64,000 nucleotides of DNA from Cellulophaga sp. BC115SP (GCF_009905545.1 NZ_JAAALB010000017.1:62001-126000); one strand, 5' to 3'. Numbered from the stretch's first letter, positions 22,142 to 31,649 are shown. Made by a program: numbers and translations. The notes: a model not told the origin generated them from the sequence alone.

Positions 22142-23686
22142 TCATTTTGTCTTCAAATACGCAATCAATACCTTTCTCACATCTGAGCGCACGTCATTAG
22201 TATCATTGGCATCGGGTTCGACTACCTTCAATACATCAGGATTTTTATCTGTCAAAAACCCTAGATTTGTTTCTTTTCCTTCTATCAAAAATTTAGGTAA
22301 CACCACGTAATAGGTTTGATTGACATCCAATAATTTATCATTGATTGTCCACTCGTTTTTTGTAGCATCGTAGGTAATTTTATCCCACTGCAAATATCCC
22401 CCATTACCTTTGTTTTTCAGGCCTGTATTCAATACTTGTTCAAGCAAGCGGCCTTTCATTTCGGCCTCCACGATTTTTCCACCAAAAGGCAATACACGCA
22501 TAATATCCAACTGTGTCACCTTACCGCCCACTTGGTCATCGATACGCACCGAACCACCATTAAATATCGCACAGTCGTTGGGTTTGCTTGATGCTTTTGA
22601 CATCGCTTTGGCAATAGCAGTACCAAGGTTAGTTTGAAAATTGCGAATACTACTTTCACGACCGTCAAGAGGTGTATCGAGTGTGGCAACTACATCATTT
22701 TTATCAAGCCCCATTTTCTTGATAGCTGCATCCAATATTTGCTCCCATTTTTGTACAATAGTTGCCACAGAGGCATCTTCCACAATGGTGTCGTCTATTT
22801 TGCGTAGTTCGCTTGTAAGGCTCACTTTTTTCGTTTGGGTATCAAAAGAAAAATGATGTACATAAACTGTTTTTGCATTGGCATCCGCTTTGGCAATAAC
22901 AACATCTCCTACTTTCTGAATCATATTGTCGTGATCGTGCCCACCCATCAAAAGTTTTACTTCTGGTAACATTTCAGCTAGTTTTGCATCATCTACCTTG
23001 TTGAGGTGAGTAATAGCCACTACAAAATCACATTGGGGTTTGAGTTCTTGATACGCTTTTTTAGCTGATTCAAAAAAGTCGTCATATACTACAAAGTTCT
23101 TCTTGTTGGCTGGCAATACCACCGAGAACATTCCCACTTTTACAGAGGCTCCTGAAGCATTTTTGAAAGTCAAAATTGTAGTCTTCGGAAATGGAACACC
23201 ATTTTTGGCAAAAGGCTCTGCGCCATTTGGGGTATTATGAAAAGCATTTGAAGCCAACCAATTAAATTTAGAAAGGTTGATTCGTTCTAATAATTCGGCT
23301 TCGTCTACATCAAACTCATGATTGCCCAATCCTACCCAATCCATTCCAATGGCATCCATTACCTCCACCATTTGTTTGCCTTTAATACTTTTCCCTTCAT
23401 GCTTAAAAGTTCCTATTAAAGACGGATTTAGGAAGTCTCCAGCCAACAACGTAATCGTATTGGGGTTTTGAGCTAATAACTCCTTGCGAACTGTAGCTAC
23501 GCGTGCCATTCCTCCTACTTTACCTCCTTCAAGCGGTGCGATTTCATACACATCATTGAGATGCAAAAACGTAACATTTACAGTTGACTTAGAAGAAGAA
23601 TTAGGCGTTTGTCCGCTTTTACAACTAATAAGAAGTGCTTGAAAGACAAGCAAAAGAAGTAGTAGTTTTTTCATATTGGTATTCAT
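22142..23686 (-). CDS. Lipoprotein 5'-nucleotidase (UshA/CD73-type)
   Basis: 514-residue bifunctional metallophosphatase/5'-nucleotidase. A lipoprotein signal (MKKLLLLLLVFQA, lipobox LLISC) puts it in the envelope. The N-terminal metallophosphatase domain has LNDVYE, LAGDFLNPS, LGNHEFDVDE and ITHLNKVDD/LMGGHDHD. The C-terminal nucleotidase domain shows FNGGSVRIDD and VLPFGGKIVEAEM, the nucleoside-stacking region. It likely scavenges phosphate and nucleosides from extracellular nucleotides. The convergent DUF2911 gene lies downstream. Two nearby ATG codons (residues 1 and 5) are both possible starts. Confidence 0.92.
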   Translation of the reverse strand: MNTNMKKLLLLLLVFQALLISCKSGQTPNSSSKSTVNVTFLHLNDVYEIAPLEGGKVGGMARVATVRKELLAQNPNTITLLAGDFLNPSLIGTFKHEGKSIKGKQMVEVMDAIGMDWVGLGNHEFDVDEAELLERINLSKFNWLASNAFHNTPNGAEPFAKNGVPFPKTTILTFKNASGASVKVGMFSVVLPANKKNFVVYDDFFESAKKAYQELKPQCDFVVAITHLNKVDDAKLAEMLPEVKLLMGGHDHDNMIQKVGDVVIAKADANAKTVYVHHFSFDTQTKKVSLTSELRKIDDTIVEDASVATIVQKWEQILDAAIKKMGLDKNDVVATLDTPLDGRESSIRNFQTNLGTAIAKAMSKASSKPNDCAIFNGGSVRIDDQVGGKVTQLDIMRVLPFGGKIVEAEMKGRLLEQVLNTGLKNKGNGGYLQWDKITYDATKNEWTINDKLLDVNQTYYVVLPKFLIEGKETNLGFLTDKNPDVLKVVEPDANDTNDVRSDVRKVLIAYLKTK

Positions 23687-23732
23687 AAAAGATAGTATTG
23701 AAGGTTAACTGACTTTTCTCTAACATCCTGAA

Positions 23733-23808
23733 AATAAAGAAAAAAGGCACAAGATTTAAGTTAATGTTTTTATACATTTATTCCTTAAATCTTGTACCTT
23801 TTTATTTT
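23733..23808. terminator. Terminator after the aldose epimerase gene
   Basis: AAAAAGG.ACAAGATTTAAG (about 23741-23760) pairs with CTTAAATCTTGTACCTTTTT (about 23784-23803), flanked by A- and T-rich runs on both sides. It sits just past the epimerase stop on the minus strand and before the 5'-nucleotidase gene. Confidence 0.75.
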
Positions 23809-23820
23809 CCTAAAATCTTC

Positions 23821-24690
23821 CTATATCAGTTTTACACTCCACGAACGAGTAAAGGTTTCGGAAGGGTTTAAAGCGATAATACCTTCTTTTTGAGTAATAT
23901 CTTGGTTATGACTTACATGGTCGGCAATGCCACACCATGGTTCTATACAAACAAAATTGGCATTTTTAGCCGCCCAAATTCCTAAGAAAGGATACCCTTT
24001 GAACCCAAACTCTAATTGATGCTGCCCCGAATTAGACTTTAATGTAATACAATCAGATTGTAAGTTTTTATAGACCAAAGCATCTTGTTGAAATAGCTCT
24101 TTTGTAAGCAGAATTTCATGAGAGGTCACCACGGTACTTTCTGGCGTATCCATAATCAAACCTTCGGGTGACAAAGGCCAACGAGCAAAGTCTTCGGTTT
24201 TATTAAAAACTAATCGATAATCTTCATACGCAAGCCCTTCTTCTATTGGAACTTTGAAGGCTGGATGCCCCCCCACCGAAAACCAAAGTGACTTATCCCC
24301 AGAGTTATCCACAATGTATTGTAATTCCAATTGGTTTTCTTGAAGAGTATATTTTAATCTAAACTCAAAGTCAAAAGGATATACCGTTTTTGTATTTTCA
24401 TCAGAAGCTAGCAAAAAAGTTACCGTATCTTCTGTCTGCGTTTCTATTTCAAATACGCTATCTCTAGCAAATCCATGACGTCCCAATTGATAAGCTTTTC
24501 CTTCGTAGAAATAGGTATTATCCTTCAGCGAACCAACAATTGGAAAAAGTACAGGCGAGTGTTTACCCCAATAAGCAGCATCTCCCTCCCACATATAATC
24601 GATATGGCTAGATAACTGTATAAGGCTCACTAACTCAGCACCTTTGGGATTAATCGTTGCTTTGAGGTATTGGTTTTGAATGGTAATCAT
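23821..24690 (-). CDS. Aldose 1-epimerase family protein
   Basis: Galactose-mutarotase-like beta-sandwich enzyme of 289 residues (the LACX/YeaD-like branch). Active-site features: GRHGFARD with a catalytic-type His, SVGGHPAFKVP with the second His, and CIEPWCGIAD with the general-base Glu near residue 259. No signal peptide, so cytoplasmic. It probably interconverts anomers of a hexose or hexose phosphate. Downstream of, and co-directional with, the sodium symporter gene but separated by 144 bases, so a shared transcript is possible but not shown. Confidence 0.88.
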   Translation of the reverse strand: MITIQNQYLKATINPKGAELVSLIQLSSHIDYMWEGDAAYWGKHSPVLFPIVGSLKDNTYFYEGKAYQLGRHGFARDSVFEIETQTEDTVTFLLASDENTKTVYPFDFEFRLKYTLQENQLELQYIVDNSGDKSLWFSVGGHPAFKVPIEEGLAYEDYRLVFNKTEDFARWPLSPEGLIMDTPESTVVTSHEILLTKELFQQDALVYKNLQSDCITLKSNSGQHQLEFGFKGYPFLGIWAAKNANFVCIEPWCGIADHVSHNQDITQKEGIIALNPSETFTRSWSVKLI

Positions 24691-24834
24691 GAGACAGAGG
24701 TAATGGTTTGTTGTTTGTTTTAAGAGAACACAAAATTAAGCTGTAAAGATACTTACAAAACATATCAATCTTTATAGAATTAGGGAATGGTCAGTGGTAG
24801 CTACCCAATAAGCTAACTATCTAACTAATAACCA

Positions 24835-26523
24835 TTAGCCTATAATCTTTTTAGGTGTTAGTAAATGAATCAAATACGCAAAAACAATCACCAATACACA
24901 GCCAATAAGATTTAACCATAAAAAGGCAGTTAAATCAATCCACCAAGTATAAATCACGATAATTTCGGCTAAAATTGCTGCCCAAAACACAGCATTTCCT
25001 TGGATATTTCTGAAATAAAAAGCTACTAAAAATACCCCAAGGATTGTTCCATAAAACCATGAACCAAGGATATTTACCGCTTCAATCAAACTACCAATAT
25101 TGACAGTAAATTGCGCCACGATAATACAAAAAATCCCCCAACCAAGCGTGACCCAGCGTGATACGGTCAAATAATGCTGATCGGTATCTTCAGGATGTAG
25201 CAATCTTTTATAAATATCAATAATAGTACAAGAGGTAAGCGAACCAAATGCCGATGCCATCGAGCCCATAGAAGCTAATAAAATCACCGCAATCAATAGT
25301 CCCACCATCCCAACAGGAAGGTATTTAGTCACAAATGACAAGAAGATATAATTGGTATCGTTGGTATCTGTTTCGGGGCTAGTCTTTTTCAATAAATCTT
25401 TTACTTCTGTTCTCAACTCACCGCTTGCCTTATCGGCCTCAGTCACCTTGACTTTTGTTTGCTCGATTTGTTGCTCATTGCCACTTTTAAGGGCATCGAA
25501 CATTTGAGCAACTGCTACCTTTTTTTCTTGAAAAATCTGTGAATGTTTGGCTTCTATTTGTCGGTATTCCTGCGTATTGGCAATTTTATCTAAACCTGTT
25601 TGGTTAAAAAATAGCGGTGGTTGATTGAACTGATAGAAGACAAAAACCAAGGCTCCAACCAATAAAATCAAAAACTGCATCGGTATTTTAAGCATACCAT
25701 TCATCAATAAACCAATACGGCTTTCACCTACAGATTCCCCAGATAGATATCGACCTACCTGCGACTGATCTGTACCAAAATAAGATAACTGCAAAAAGAA
25801 ACCACCAATTAAACCCGACCAAACATTATAGCGATTATTCAAATCAAATTTCCAGTCGATAGCATTGAGTTTTCCCATTTTACCAGCAACTTTTAACGTA
25901 TCCACGAAACCAATTTCCGTAGGTAAAAGGTGTACGACCATATAACCAGCCAAAAACATTCCTATCAATACCACAAACATTTGCTGCATTTGGGTATATG
26001 AAATGGTTTTTGAGCCCCCATACATACAATAAAGCGTTACGACCAAACCTGTCATGATATTGGTCCAGTACAAATCCCAACCCAGAATAGTCGATAAAAT
26101 AATCGAAGGCGCCGCAATAGTCACCCCTGTAGAAAGTGCTCTAGGAATCAAAAATAAGAAAGAAGTCAGTACACGTGTTTTTAAATCAAAACGACCTTCC
26201 AGAAACTCATAAGCGGTATAAACGTTGAGTTTTTTAAACATCGGTATAAAAGTTACCGACAGCACAATCATGGCCAAAGGTAAGCCAAAGTAAAATTGTA
26301 CAAAGCGCATACCATCGGTATATGCCTGCCCTGGAGCCGACAAAAAAGTAATAGCGCTTGCCTGCGTGGCCATCACCGAAAGCGTGACATGATACCAAGG
26401 TAATTGTCTGTCAGCCAACAAGAAGCCTTCAATATTTTGCCTAGAAGCACGCCCCTTCCACATACCAAATCCTACAATTCCACCAAGGGTAGCCACCAAA
26501 ACTAACCAGTCTATATTCTTCAT
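24835..26523 (-). CDS. Sodium:solute symporter (SSS family)
   Basis: 562-residue multi-pass transporter. The N-terminus has a TM segment ending GMWKGRASRQNIEGFLLADR, then LPWYHVTLSVMATQASAITF, a signature of the SSS family, and FYFGLPLAMIVL. A long hydrophilic insertion (about residues 305-390, EYRQIEAKHSQIFQEKKVAV and following) interrupts the membrane core; such insertions occur in Bacteroidota SSS proteins. The C-terminal half has ILLASMGSMASAFGSLTS. It likely imports a sugar or organic acid with sodium; substrate unknown. A small membrane-protein gene at 26612-26746 precedes it by 88 bases on the same strand. Confidence 0.9.
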   Translation of the reverse strand: MKNIDWLVLVATLGGIVGFGMWKGRASRQNIEGFLLADRQLPWYHVTLSVMATQASAITFLSAPGQAYTDGMRFVQFYFGLPLAMIVLSVTFIPMFKKLNVYTAYEFLEGRFDLKTRVLTSFLFLIPRALSTGVTIAAPSIILSTILGWDLYWTNIMTGLVVTLYCMYGGSKTISYTQMQQMFVVLIGMFLAGYMVVHLLPTEIGFVDTLKVAGKMGKLNAIDWKFDLNNRYNVWSGLIGGFFLQLSYFGTDQSQVGRYLSGESVGESRIGLLMNGMLKIPMQFLILLVGALVFVFYQFNQPPLFFNQTGLDKIANTQEYRQIEAKHSQIFQEKKVAVAQMFDALKSGNEQQIEQTKVKVTEADKASGELRTEVKDLLKKTSPETDTNDTNYIFLSFVTKYLPVGMVGLLIAVILLASMGSMASAFGSLTSCTIIDIYKRLLHPEDTDQHYLTVSRWVTLGWGIFCIIVAQFTVNIGSLIEAVNILGSWFYGTILGVFLVAFYFRNIQGNAVFWAAILAEIIVIYTWWIDLTAFLWLNLIGCVLVIVFAYLIHLLTPKKIIG

Positions 26524-26611
26524 CTATTTAATCATTTACAATTCAAAGCTTGCGATTTAGCAGTACAAAATTCATAAACTATAACCAAGCTTTTACTAGT
26601 GGTATTTTGGT

Positions 26612-26746
26612 CTAGCGAAAATATTCGCTGAATAGTTGGAATAAACATATCATCAGTACAAGGTTGCCGACAACAATCCAATATAATTGTGACCATGAAG
26701 ACACAAATGGAGGCAAAGCTTTATCTTTTTTAGTTTCTGGTTTCAT
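26612..26746 (-). CDS. 44-residue membrane microprotein upstream of the symporter
   Basis: Short frame from ATG at 26746 to TAG at 26612. The translation starts MKPETKKDKALPPFVSSWSQ and continues LYWIVVGNLVLMICLFQLFS before EYFR. It has a charged N-terminus, a proline-containing linker and a single hydrophobic helix of about 20 residues, an organisation seen in small companion subunits encoded next to SSS-type transporters. It reads in the same direction as the symporter gene and ends 88 bases before it. The clear residue pattern and lack of repeat sequence argue for a real gene. Function as a symporter partner is inference. Confidence 0.7.
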   Translation of the reverse strand: MKPETKKDKALPPFVSSWSQLYWIVVGNLVLMICLFQLFSEYFR

Positions 26747-26928
26747 AAATTACGTTAAGAAATAGTCTGTATTCAATCAGCAATAAACCTTCTGCAAGAT
26801 AAGACATTTGCAATGGAATTGAAACAGGGCTTACAAAGTGCCTCTATCTTGTGTTTTTGAAAAAATTCATTTAAATTTAGTATGCAAGCATAATATTTTA
26901 CTCAAAAGCAATCTTAACTATTGAAAAA

Positions 26929-27696
26929 ATGAATGCCAATCAAATTTTTAGTCTTGAAAATAAAGTAGCCCTTATTACAGGTGCCAGTAAAGGAATCGGA
27001 GAAGCCATTGCACGCCATTTTGCGGCCTGTGGAGCCAAAGTGGTGATCAACTCTCGAAAACAAGAAGAACTAGATAAAGTAGCAGAAAGTATTCGTGCAG
27101 CAGGAGGATTCTGTGTAGGTATGGCTGCCAACGCTGGCGATATTCCAAGTTGTAAAGCTCTCATTCAAAAAGTAGTTGATGAACTGGGCGGTATCGATAT
27201 TCTTGTCAACAATGCCGCCACCAATCCTGTATATGGTCCTGTACTAGACTGTGAAGAGTGGGCATTCGACAAAATTATGAACATCAATGTAAAAGCTCCT
27301 TTTGAAATCAGCAAATTAGTGCATCCTATCATGAAACTACGTGGAGGAGGTTCTATCATCAATATTAGCTCTATTGCAGGTCTCACCCCCGACCCAGGCT
27401 TGGGCATCTATTCTGTATCGAAAGCGGCATTGAATATGCTGACAAAAGTTACGGCTAAAGAATGGGGAAGTGACGGTATCAGAGTAAATTCAATCTGCCC
27501 AGGGCTTATCAAAACTAAGTTTTCAGAAGCACTTTGGCAAAATGAACAAGTACTTAACCATTTCGTCAAACGCTTACCTATTGCTCGCATGGGAACTGTA
27601 GACGAAATCGCTGGCTTAGCCTTATTCCTTGCCTCCGAAGCCTCTGGTTATTGCACAGGAGGAATCTACGAAGCCGACGGAGGAACAACAATATAA
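26929..27696 (+). CDS. SDR family oxidoreductase
   Basis: 255-residue classical short-chain dehydrogenase. GASKGIGEAIARHF is the nucleotide-binding loop, NNAATNPVYGPV follows strand 4, the active site has NISSIAG with Ser and YSVSK with Tyr and Lys, and the C-terminus is GIYEADGGTT. The preference for NADP is suggested by SRKQEE after strand 2. Relatives (DHRS4-like, FabG-like) act on ketones, sugars or steroids; substrate not deducible. Divergent from the symporter/microprotein genes; a family A repeat follows. Confidence 0.9.
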   Translation: MNANQIFSLENKVALITGASKGIGEAIARHFAACGAKVVINSRKQEELDKVAESIRAAGGFCVGMAANAGDIPSCKALIQKVVDELGGIDILVNNAATNPVYGPVLDCEEWAFDKIMNINVKAPFEISKLVHPIMKLRGGGSIINISSIAGLTPDPGLGIYSVSKAALNMLTKVTAKEWGSDGIRVNSICPGLIKTKFSEALWQNEQVLNHFVKRLPIARMGTVDEIAGLALFLASEASGYCTGGIYEADGGTTI

Positions 27697-27741
27697 CTCG
27701 AACGGAGAATTAATAGTGTGTGAAAGGAACTAAGATTTGTC

Positions 27742-27858
27742 AATTTCGGATTTCTGATGTCGGATTTCGGAAGTGTAATCTACCTGTTACATGGTATTTC
27801 ATAAAAACAGAAAAGGTTTACTTTACTTCCGAAATCAGAAATCCCGAATCCGTAATAG
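27742..27858. repeat. Family A palindromic repeat, copy 4
   Basis: Left arm includes TTCTGATGTCGGATTTCGGA (27751-27770), right arm CTTCCGAAATCAGAAATCCC (about 27826-27845) followed by GAATCCGTAATAG. The spacer is diverged from copies 1 and 3. It separates the SDR gene from the convergent hypothetical membrane protein gene. Confidence 0.75.
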
Positions 27859-27893
27859 AAATCCTTACTACACTACTAATTCACTCAATAAAC

Positions 27894-28436
27894 CTACTCA
27901 ATTTCTTTCCATTCGCCTTTTTTGAAATAGACATTATGATATTTTTTTGATTTAAAAACTAAAAACAGTTCATTGTCTTTGAAATACAAGCGTGGATTTG
28001 TCTTGAGAATGTGGTGTGTTGGGGTATCCATGTGCAACATCAAATTTTCATTTGAATCCAGCTTGGTGGTAGAAATACCTCCTCTGTGAGTTTTATTGAT
28101 TTTGGCCCCATTAGTCAAATGGAAATAGATAGAATCGTTGTCTTTTATTTCAAATCTAAAATGATTGTATTGCCAGTCTACTTGGTCGCCCGAAAAAAAC
28201 TCTCTTGCAATTACATACGAGCCATAATAGTGCTTTTTCTCGATAGGAATATTCACCAGTTTTTCTTCAGGTGAGGATCCACGTTTACTAAACAAAAATA
28301 GTATTCCCACAACTCCCCAGAGCATTACCAAAAGCCAGATGTAGATTTTCTTTTTGGTAAGATCCCAAGCACCTACTAAAATCCCAGATATGGGTATGAT
28401 GATTAGAATAAATACCCAATTAGCACTTATTTCCAT
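27894..28436 (-). CDS. Hypothetical membrane protein, 180 residues
   Basis: Two N-terminal hydrophobic segments (WVFILIIIPISGILVGAW and IWLLVMLWGVVGILFLF) followed by a soluble domain of about 120 residues rich in beta-type sequence (HYYGSYVIAREFF, FRFEIKDNDSIYFHLTNG, PRLYFKDNELFLVFKSKK). I recognise no family. The topology suggests a membrane-anchored domain. Convergent with the SDR gene, divergent from the BNR protein gene. Confidence 0.7.
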   Translation of the reverse strand: MEISANWVFILIIIPISGILVGAWDLTKKKIYIWLLVMLWGVVGILFLFSKRGSSPEEKLVNIPIEKKHYYGSYVIAREFFSGDQVDWQYNHFRFEIKDNDSIYFHLTNGAKINKTHRGGISTTKLDSNENLMLHMDTPTHHILKTNPRLYFKDNELFLVFKSKKYHNVYFKKGEWKEIE

Positions 28437-28601
28437 ATTTTTAAGAGTTTATCAATTTTAATTTTAGGCAAAAAAGACAGTCAAAATTGCTCATTATTTC
28501 TCAAACTTGTTAGTCTAAGTTATTATTAGGCTTCTTCGATATGAGTTCTCCAAGAATTCTGTAACTTCAATACCACATCTCTAACAAACTGTATTATTTC
28601 T

Positions 28602-29684
28602 ATGAAATTTCTATTTAGATTGCTCAGTAAAAGCATTTTCATACTTCTATTTTTTTACAACGGTCAAGCACAAACGTCTCCTGAAGGCATTATCAATTCA
28701 GAATTCATTTTTCCAACAACTGAATTTCCCGAATGTCATGCTTCAAGTATTGTACAAACTAAGGATGGTTTCTTGGTTACGTGGTTTGCGGGTACACACG
28801 AAAAAAATCCAGATGTTTCTATTTATGCCAGCAGATATAGCCATGGAACATGGTCTAAGCCCATCGAACTAGCCAACGGTATTCAATCTTCGGATGTACG
28901 CTACCCTTGTTGGAACCCCGTGCTGTTCCAAGTACCCCAAGGTGATTTATTATTATTTTACAAAGTAGGCCCCGACCCTGTTCATTGGTGGGGAATGATT
29001 AGACGTTCAAAAGACGAGGGTAATACTTGGTCTGAACCAGAAAAGCTTCCAGAGGGAATTTTAGGTCCTATCAAGAACAAACCCGTTTGGTTACACAACA
29101 AAACAATCTTATGCCCTACTAGCACCGAGCTAGATGGCTGGAAATTGTACTTTGAATATAGCAAAGATTTAGGAAAAACATGGCGTAAAACGGCATTTTT
29201 AAACGATGGCAAAAATATTATGGCTATCCAACCAAGTGTACTGTTTCACCCTAAAGGCAAACTTCAGCTACTATGTCGTAGTCAAAACGATGCCATATTA
29301 GAAGCATATTCAAATGACAATGGCATGACTTGGAGCGAAGTTCAAAAAACAAACCTTCCTAATCCCAATTCAGGAACTGATGCTGTTACGCTCAAAGATG
29401 GTCGGCATCTTTTGGTATATAATCATACAATTAGGTATGAAGGCAAATGGGGTGGACCTCGCTCCCCTATCAATGTCGCTATTTCGAAAGATGGTAAAAA
29501 GTGGTTTGCAGTTGCCGAATTAGAAACCGAACCTGGGGAATTTTCATATCCAGCCATAATCCAATCGACCGATGGAATGGTACATATCATCTATACTTGG
29601 AAACGCAAAACAGTCAAACATGTAGTTTTAGATCCCAAAAAGATTTCAGGTACAGAAATCATGAATGGACAATGGCCCAAGTAA
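28602..29684 (+). CDS. Exported sialidase-like BNR-repeat protein
   Basis: 360-residue protein with a signal peptide (hydrophobic SIFILLFFYNGQAQ) and a six-bladed beta-propeller pattern: repeats such as SKDEGNTWSEP, SKDLGKTWRKT, SNDNGMTWSEV and SKDGKKWFAVAE are Asp-box (S.D.G.TW) motifs. The fold is shared by GH33 sialidases and several other exo-acting glycosidases and lyases. The sialidase Arg triad and Tyr/Glu pair cannot be assigned safely, so substrate is open. Extracytoplasmic carbohydrate degradation is likely. Single gene; the next element is tRNA-Leu. Confidence 0.82.
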   Translation: MKFLFRLLSKSIFILLFFYNGQAQTSPEGIINSEFIFPTTEFPECHASSIVQTKDGFLVTWFAGTHEKNPDVSIYASRYSHGTWSKPIELANGIQSSDVRYPCWNPVLFQVPQGDLLLFYKVGPDPVHWWGMIRRSKDEGNTWSEPEKLPEGILGPIKNKPVWLHNKTILCPTSTELDGWKLYFEYSKDLGKTWRKTAFLNDGKNIMAIQPSVLFHPKGKLQLLCRSQNDAILEAYSNDNGMTWSEVQKTNLPNPNSGTDAVTLKDGRHLLVYNHTIRYEGKWGGPRSPINVAISKDGKKWFAVAELETEPGEFSYPAIIQSTDGMVHIIYTWKRKTVKHVVLDPKKISGTEIMNGQWPK

Positions 29685-29851
29685 TTGACAAAGTAGCGGA
29701 GATTGGTCATTGAAACCTTATGAATAAATCAGTAGTAAATTTTGAATTTATTTTTTAAAAAATATCTCAAAACAATCAACTGAAAGACAATTAGTTGCGA
29801 CACAAACAGCAAAAAACAGAAAAAATATTTTCATTTTTTTTTCGTAAAAAG

Positions 29852-29882
29852 TTTGGAATGACGAATCTCTTCACTAATTTTG
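29852..29882 (+). promoter_or_regulatory. Bacteroidota-type promoter of tRNA-Leu
   Basis: TTTG at 29852-29855 and TAATTTTG at 29875-29882 are separated by 19 bases and match the Bacteroidota -33 TTTG / -7 TAnnTTTG consensus exactly. Transcription would start near 29887, just before the mature tRNA at 29899. Confidence 0.85.
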
Positions 29883-29898
29883 CAACTCCAAAACGCAA

Positions 29899-29980
29899 GC
29901 GGGCGTGGTGGAATTGGTAGACATACCAGACTTAGGATCTGGCGCCGCGAGGCATGGGGGTTCGAGTCCCTCCGCCCGTA
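29899..29980 (+). tRNA. tRNA-Leu (anticodon TAG)
   Basis: 82-base class II tRNA. The acceptor stem pairs GCGGGCG with CGCCCGT (one G-U end pair), the anticodon stem CCAGA/TCTGG holds loop CTTAGGA with anticodon TAG, a variable arm (CGCCGCGAGGCATG region) is present and the T arm is GGGGGTTCGAGTCCCTC. CCA is not encoded (CTA follows), so it is added after transcription. A terminator hairpin follows directly. Confidence 0.97.
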
Positions 29981-29987
29981 CTATCTC

Positions 29988-30025
29988 AAAGCCCTCTCAA
30001 CCGACAAGGTTTTGAGGGCTTTTTT
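29988..30025 (+). terminator. Terminator after tRNA-Leu
   Basis: AAAGCCCTC (29988-29996) pairs with GAGGGCTTT (30014-30022), followed by TTT. It lies 7 bases past the tRNA end. Confidence 0.85.
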
Positions 30026-30252
30026 GATTGTGGATACACGGGTTGCGGAATCAGATTTACACATTTAAGTAAACGAAAATGTAGAAAAGTTTAGGACAGC
30101 CTACAGATACAGCGCCTATCCATTTCTATATCCTCCATTTCAGAGATGACTCATTCTCGCATTACTTAAACGTAAATTTTTGATTTTCAAAAATTATCCA
30201 CCTTCAAGTATCAAGCCGCAATCCTTAATTGCAAATCAGAAATCTCAAGAAA

Positions 30253-31587
30253 ATGAACATTACGCTCGAAAAAAGTAGCAACGTAAACGCCAAGCTTATC
30301 GTAGCATTGGTTGAGGAGGATTACAAATCACAAGTTGAGAAAACACTTAAAGATTACCGTAAACGTGCTAACATCAAAGGTTTCCGTCCTGGAACTGTAC
30401 CAATGACTGTTGTACAAAAAATGTTCGGAAAATCTGTTTTATTAGAAGAAATCAACAACTTGTTGGGTAGTTCTGTTCAAGAATATATCAAAGAAAACAA
30501 ATTGAACATCGTTGGCGACCCAATGCCAGTAGTTGAAGACCAAGAGTCTATCGACTGGAATACTCAAAAAGAATTTACATTCTCTTATGAGTTAGGTTTA
30601 GCTGGTGATTTCACTGTAGATTTCGACGCAATTCCTGCTGTTACTTCTTACGAAATTCAAGCAACTGAGAAAGAAGTTGAAGAAACTATCGACAACTTGA
30701 AAAAGCAATTTGCTGAGCAAATCCACGCTGAATCAGTTGAAGATGGCGATATGATTTTCGGAACTTTTACTCAAGGTGAATGGTCAGAAAAGTCTGCTAT
30801 TCCAACAAAATCAATCAAAGACGAAGCTAAAGCTACTTTCGTAGGTGCTGCTAAAGGTGCTACTTTGACTTTCGATATCGACAACGTGTTTGTTGACGAA
30901 AAATCAAAAGGTTTAGCAACTAATAAAAAAGGTGATGATGTAGCTGCTTTAGCTGGTGAAGTATCTTTCGCTATCGAAGATATCACTCGTCAAGGAGTTG
31001 CTGAATTGAACCAAGAGTTGTTCGACAAAGTATTAGGTGCTGGTAAAGTATCTTCAGAAGAAGAATTCAGAAAAGAAATTCTTTCTATCATCGAATCTAA
31101 CTACGTTCGTGAATCTGAGTATTTGTTGAGAATCGATGCTGAAAAAGCACTTCTTGAAAACATCTCTATCGAACTTCCAGAAGAATTCTTGAAAGAGTGG
31201 TTGGTGAAAGTAAACGAAGGTAAATTTACAATGGAACAAATCGAAGCAGATTTCGAAGCTGTAAAACGTGACGTTCGTTGGAACTTTATCAAAAACGAAA
31301 TCGCTGACAAATTTGAAGTAAAAGTAGATTACCCTGAGGTAATCGAAAAAACTAAAGATATGGTTCGTGGTCAATTCGGTATGTACGGTCCTGGCGATGC
31401 TCAAATGGAAGAAATGATCGAGCGTATCGCTAACGGTTACTTGACTGACAAATCGAAGAAAGACAACTTTATGAATATGTTCAACCAAGTATATGCAGAT
31501 AAAATTGCTGCTGTAATTGTTGAAAAAGTAAAAGTTGAGAAAAAAGCTATCGATGTTGAAGAATTCAAAACTATTGCTGGTGCATAA
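30253..31587 (+). CDS. tig: Trigger factor
   Basis: Ribosome-associated chaperone and peptidyl-prolyl isomerase, 444 residues from the ATG at 30253 (MNITLEKSSNVNAKLIVAL). The N-terminal ribosome-binding domain has the GFRPGTVP signature loop (the counterpart of GFRxGxxP), followed by the middle FKBP-like domain (VEDGDMIFGTF and following) and the long helical C-terminal arm domain. An in-frame codon 8 residues earlier gives a less typical N-terminus, so the later start is chosen. Codon choice is noticeably regular (AAA, GAA, GCT, GTA), as in highly expressed genes. Not followed by clpP here; a terminator comes next. Confidence 0.95.
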   Translation: MNITLEKSSNVNAKLIVALVEEDYKSQVEKTLKDYRKRANIKGFRPGTVPMTVVQKMFGKSVLLEEINNLLGSSVQEYIKENKLNIVGDPMPVVEDQESIDWNTQKEFTFSYELGLAGDFTVDFDAIPAVTSYEIQATEKEVEETIDNLKKQFAEQIHAESVEDGDMIFGTFTQGEWSEKSAIPTKSIKDEAKATFVGAAKGATLTFDIDNVFVDEKSKGLATNKKGDDVAALAGEVSFAIEDITRQGVAELNQELFDKVLGAGKVSSEEEFRKEILSIIESNYVRESEYLLRIDAEKALLENISIELPEEFLKEWLVKVNEGKFTMEQIEADFEAVKRDVRWNFIKNEIADKFEVKVDYPEVIEKTKDMVRGQFGMYGPGDAQMEEMIERIANGYLTDKSKKDNFMNMFNQVYADKIAAVIVEKVKVEKKAIDVEEFKTIAGA

Positions 31588-31605
31588 TTAAGACTTTTGA
31601 AAAAT

Positions 31606-31641
31606 AAAAAAGGCTAAATCTTATGAGATTTAGCCTTTTTT
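31606..31641. terminator. Bidirectional terminator after tig
   Basis: Perfect arms AAAAAAGGCTAAATC (31606-31620... ) and GATTTAGCCTTTTTT (31627-31641) with a 6-base loop. A and T runs on both sides let it work for tig and for the convergent small-protein gene. Confidence 0.9.
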
Positions 31642-31649
31642 ATTGACTC

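Noticed and set aside
27720-27950. 76-codon plus-strand frame after the SDR gene
   Set aside because: It is translated from a family A repeat copy (RISDVGFRKC and NPESVIEI arise from the palindrome arms).
29880-30068. 62-codon frame over tRNA-Leu
   Set aside because: It overlaps the tRNA and its terminator, so its residues reflect RNA structure.
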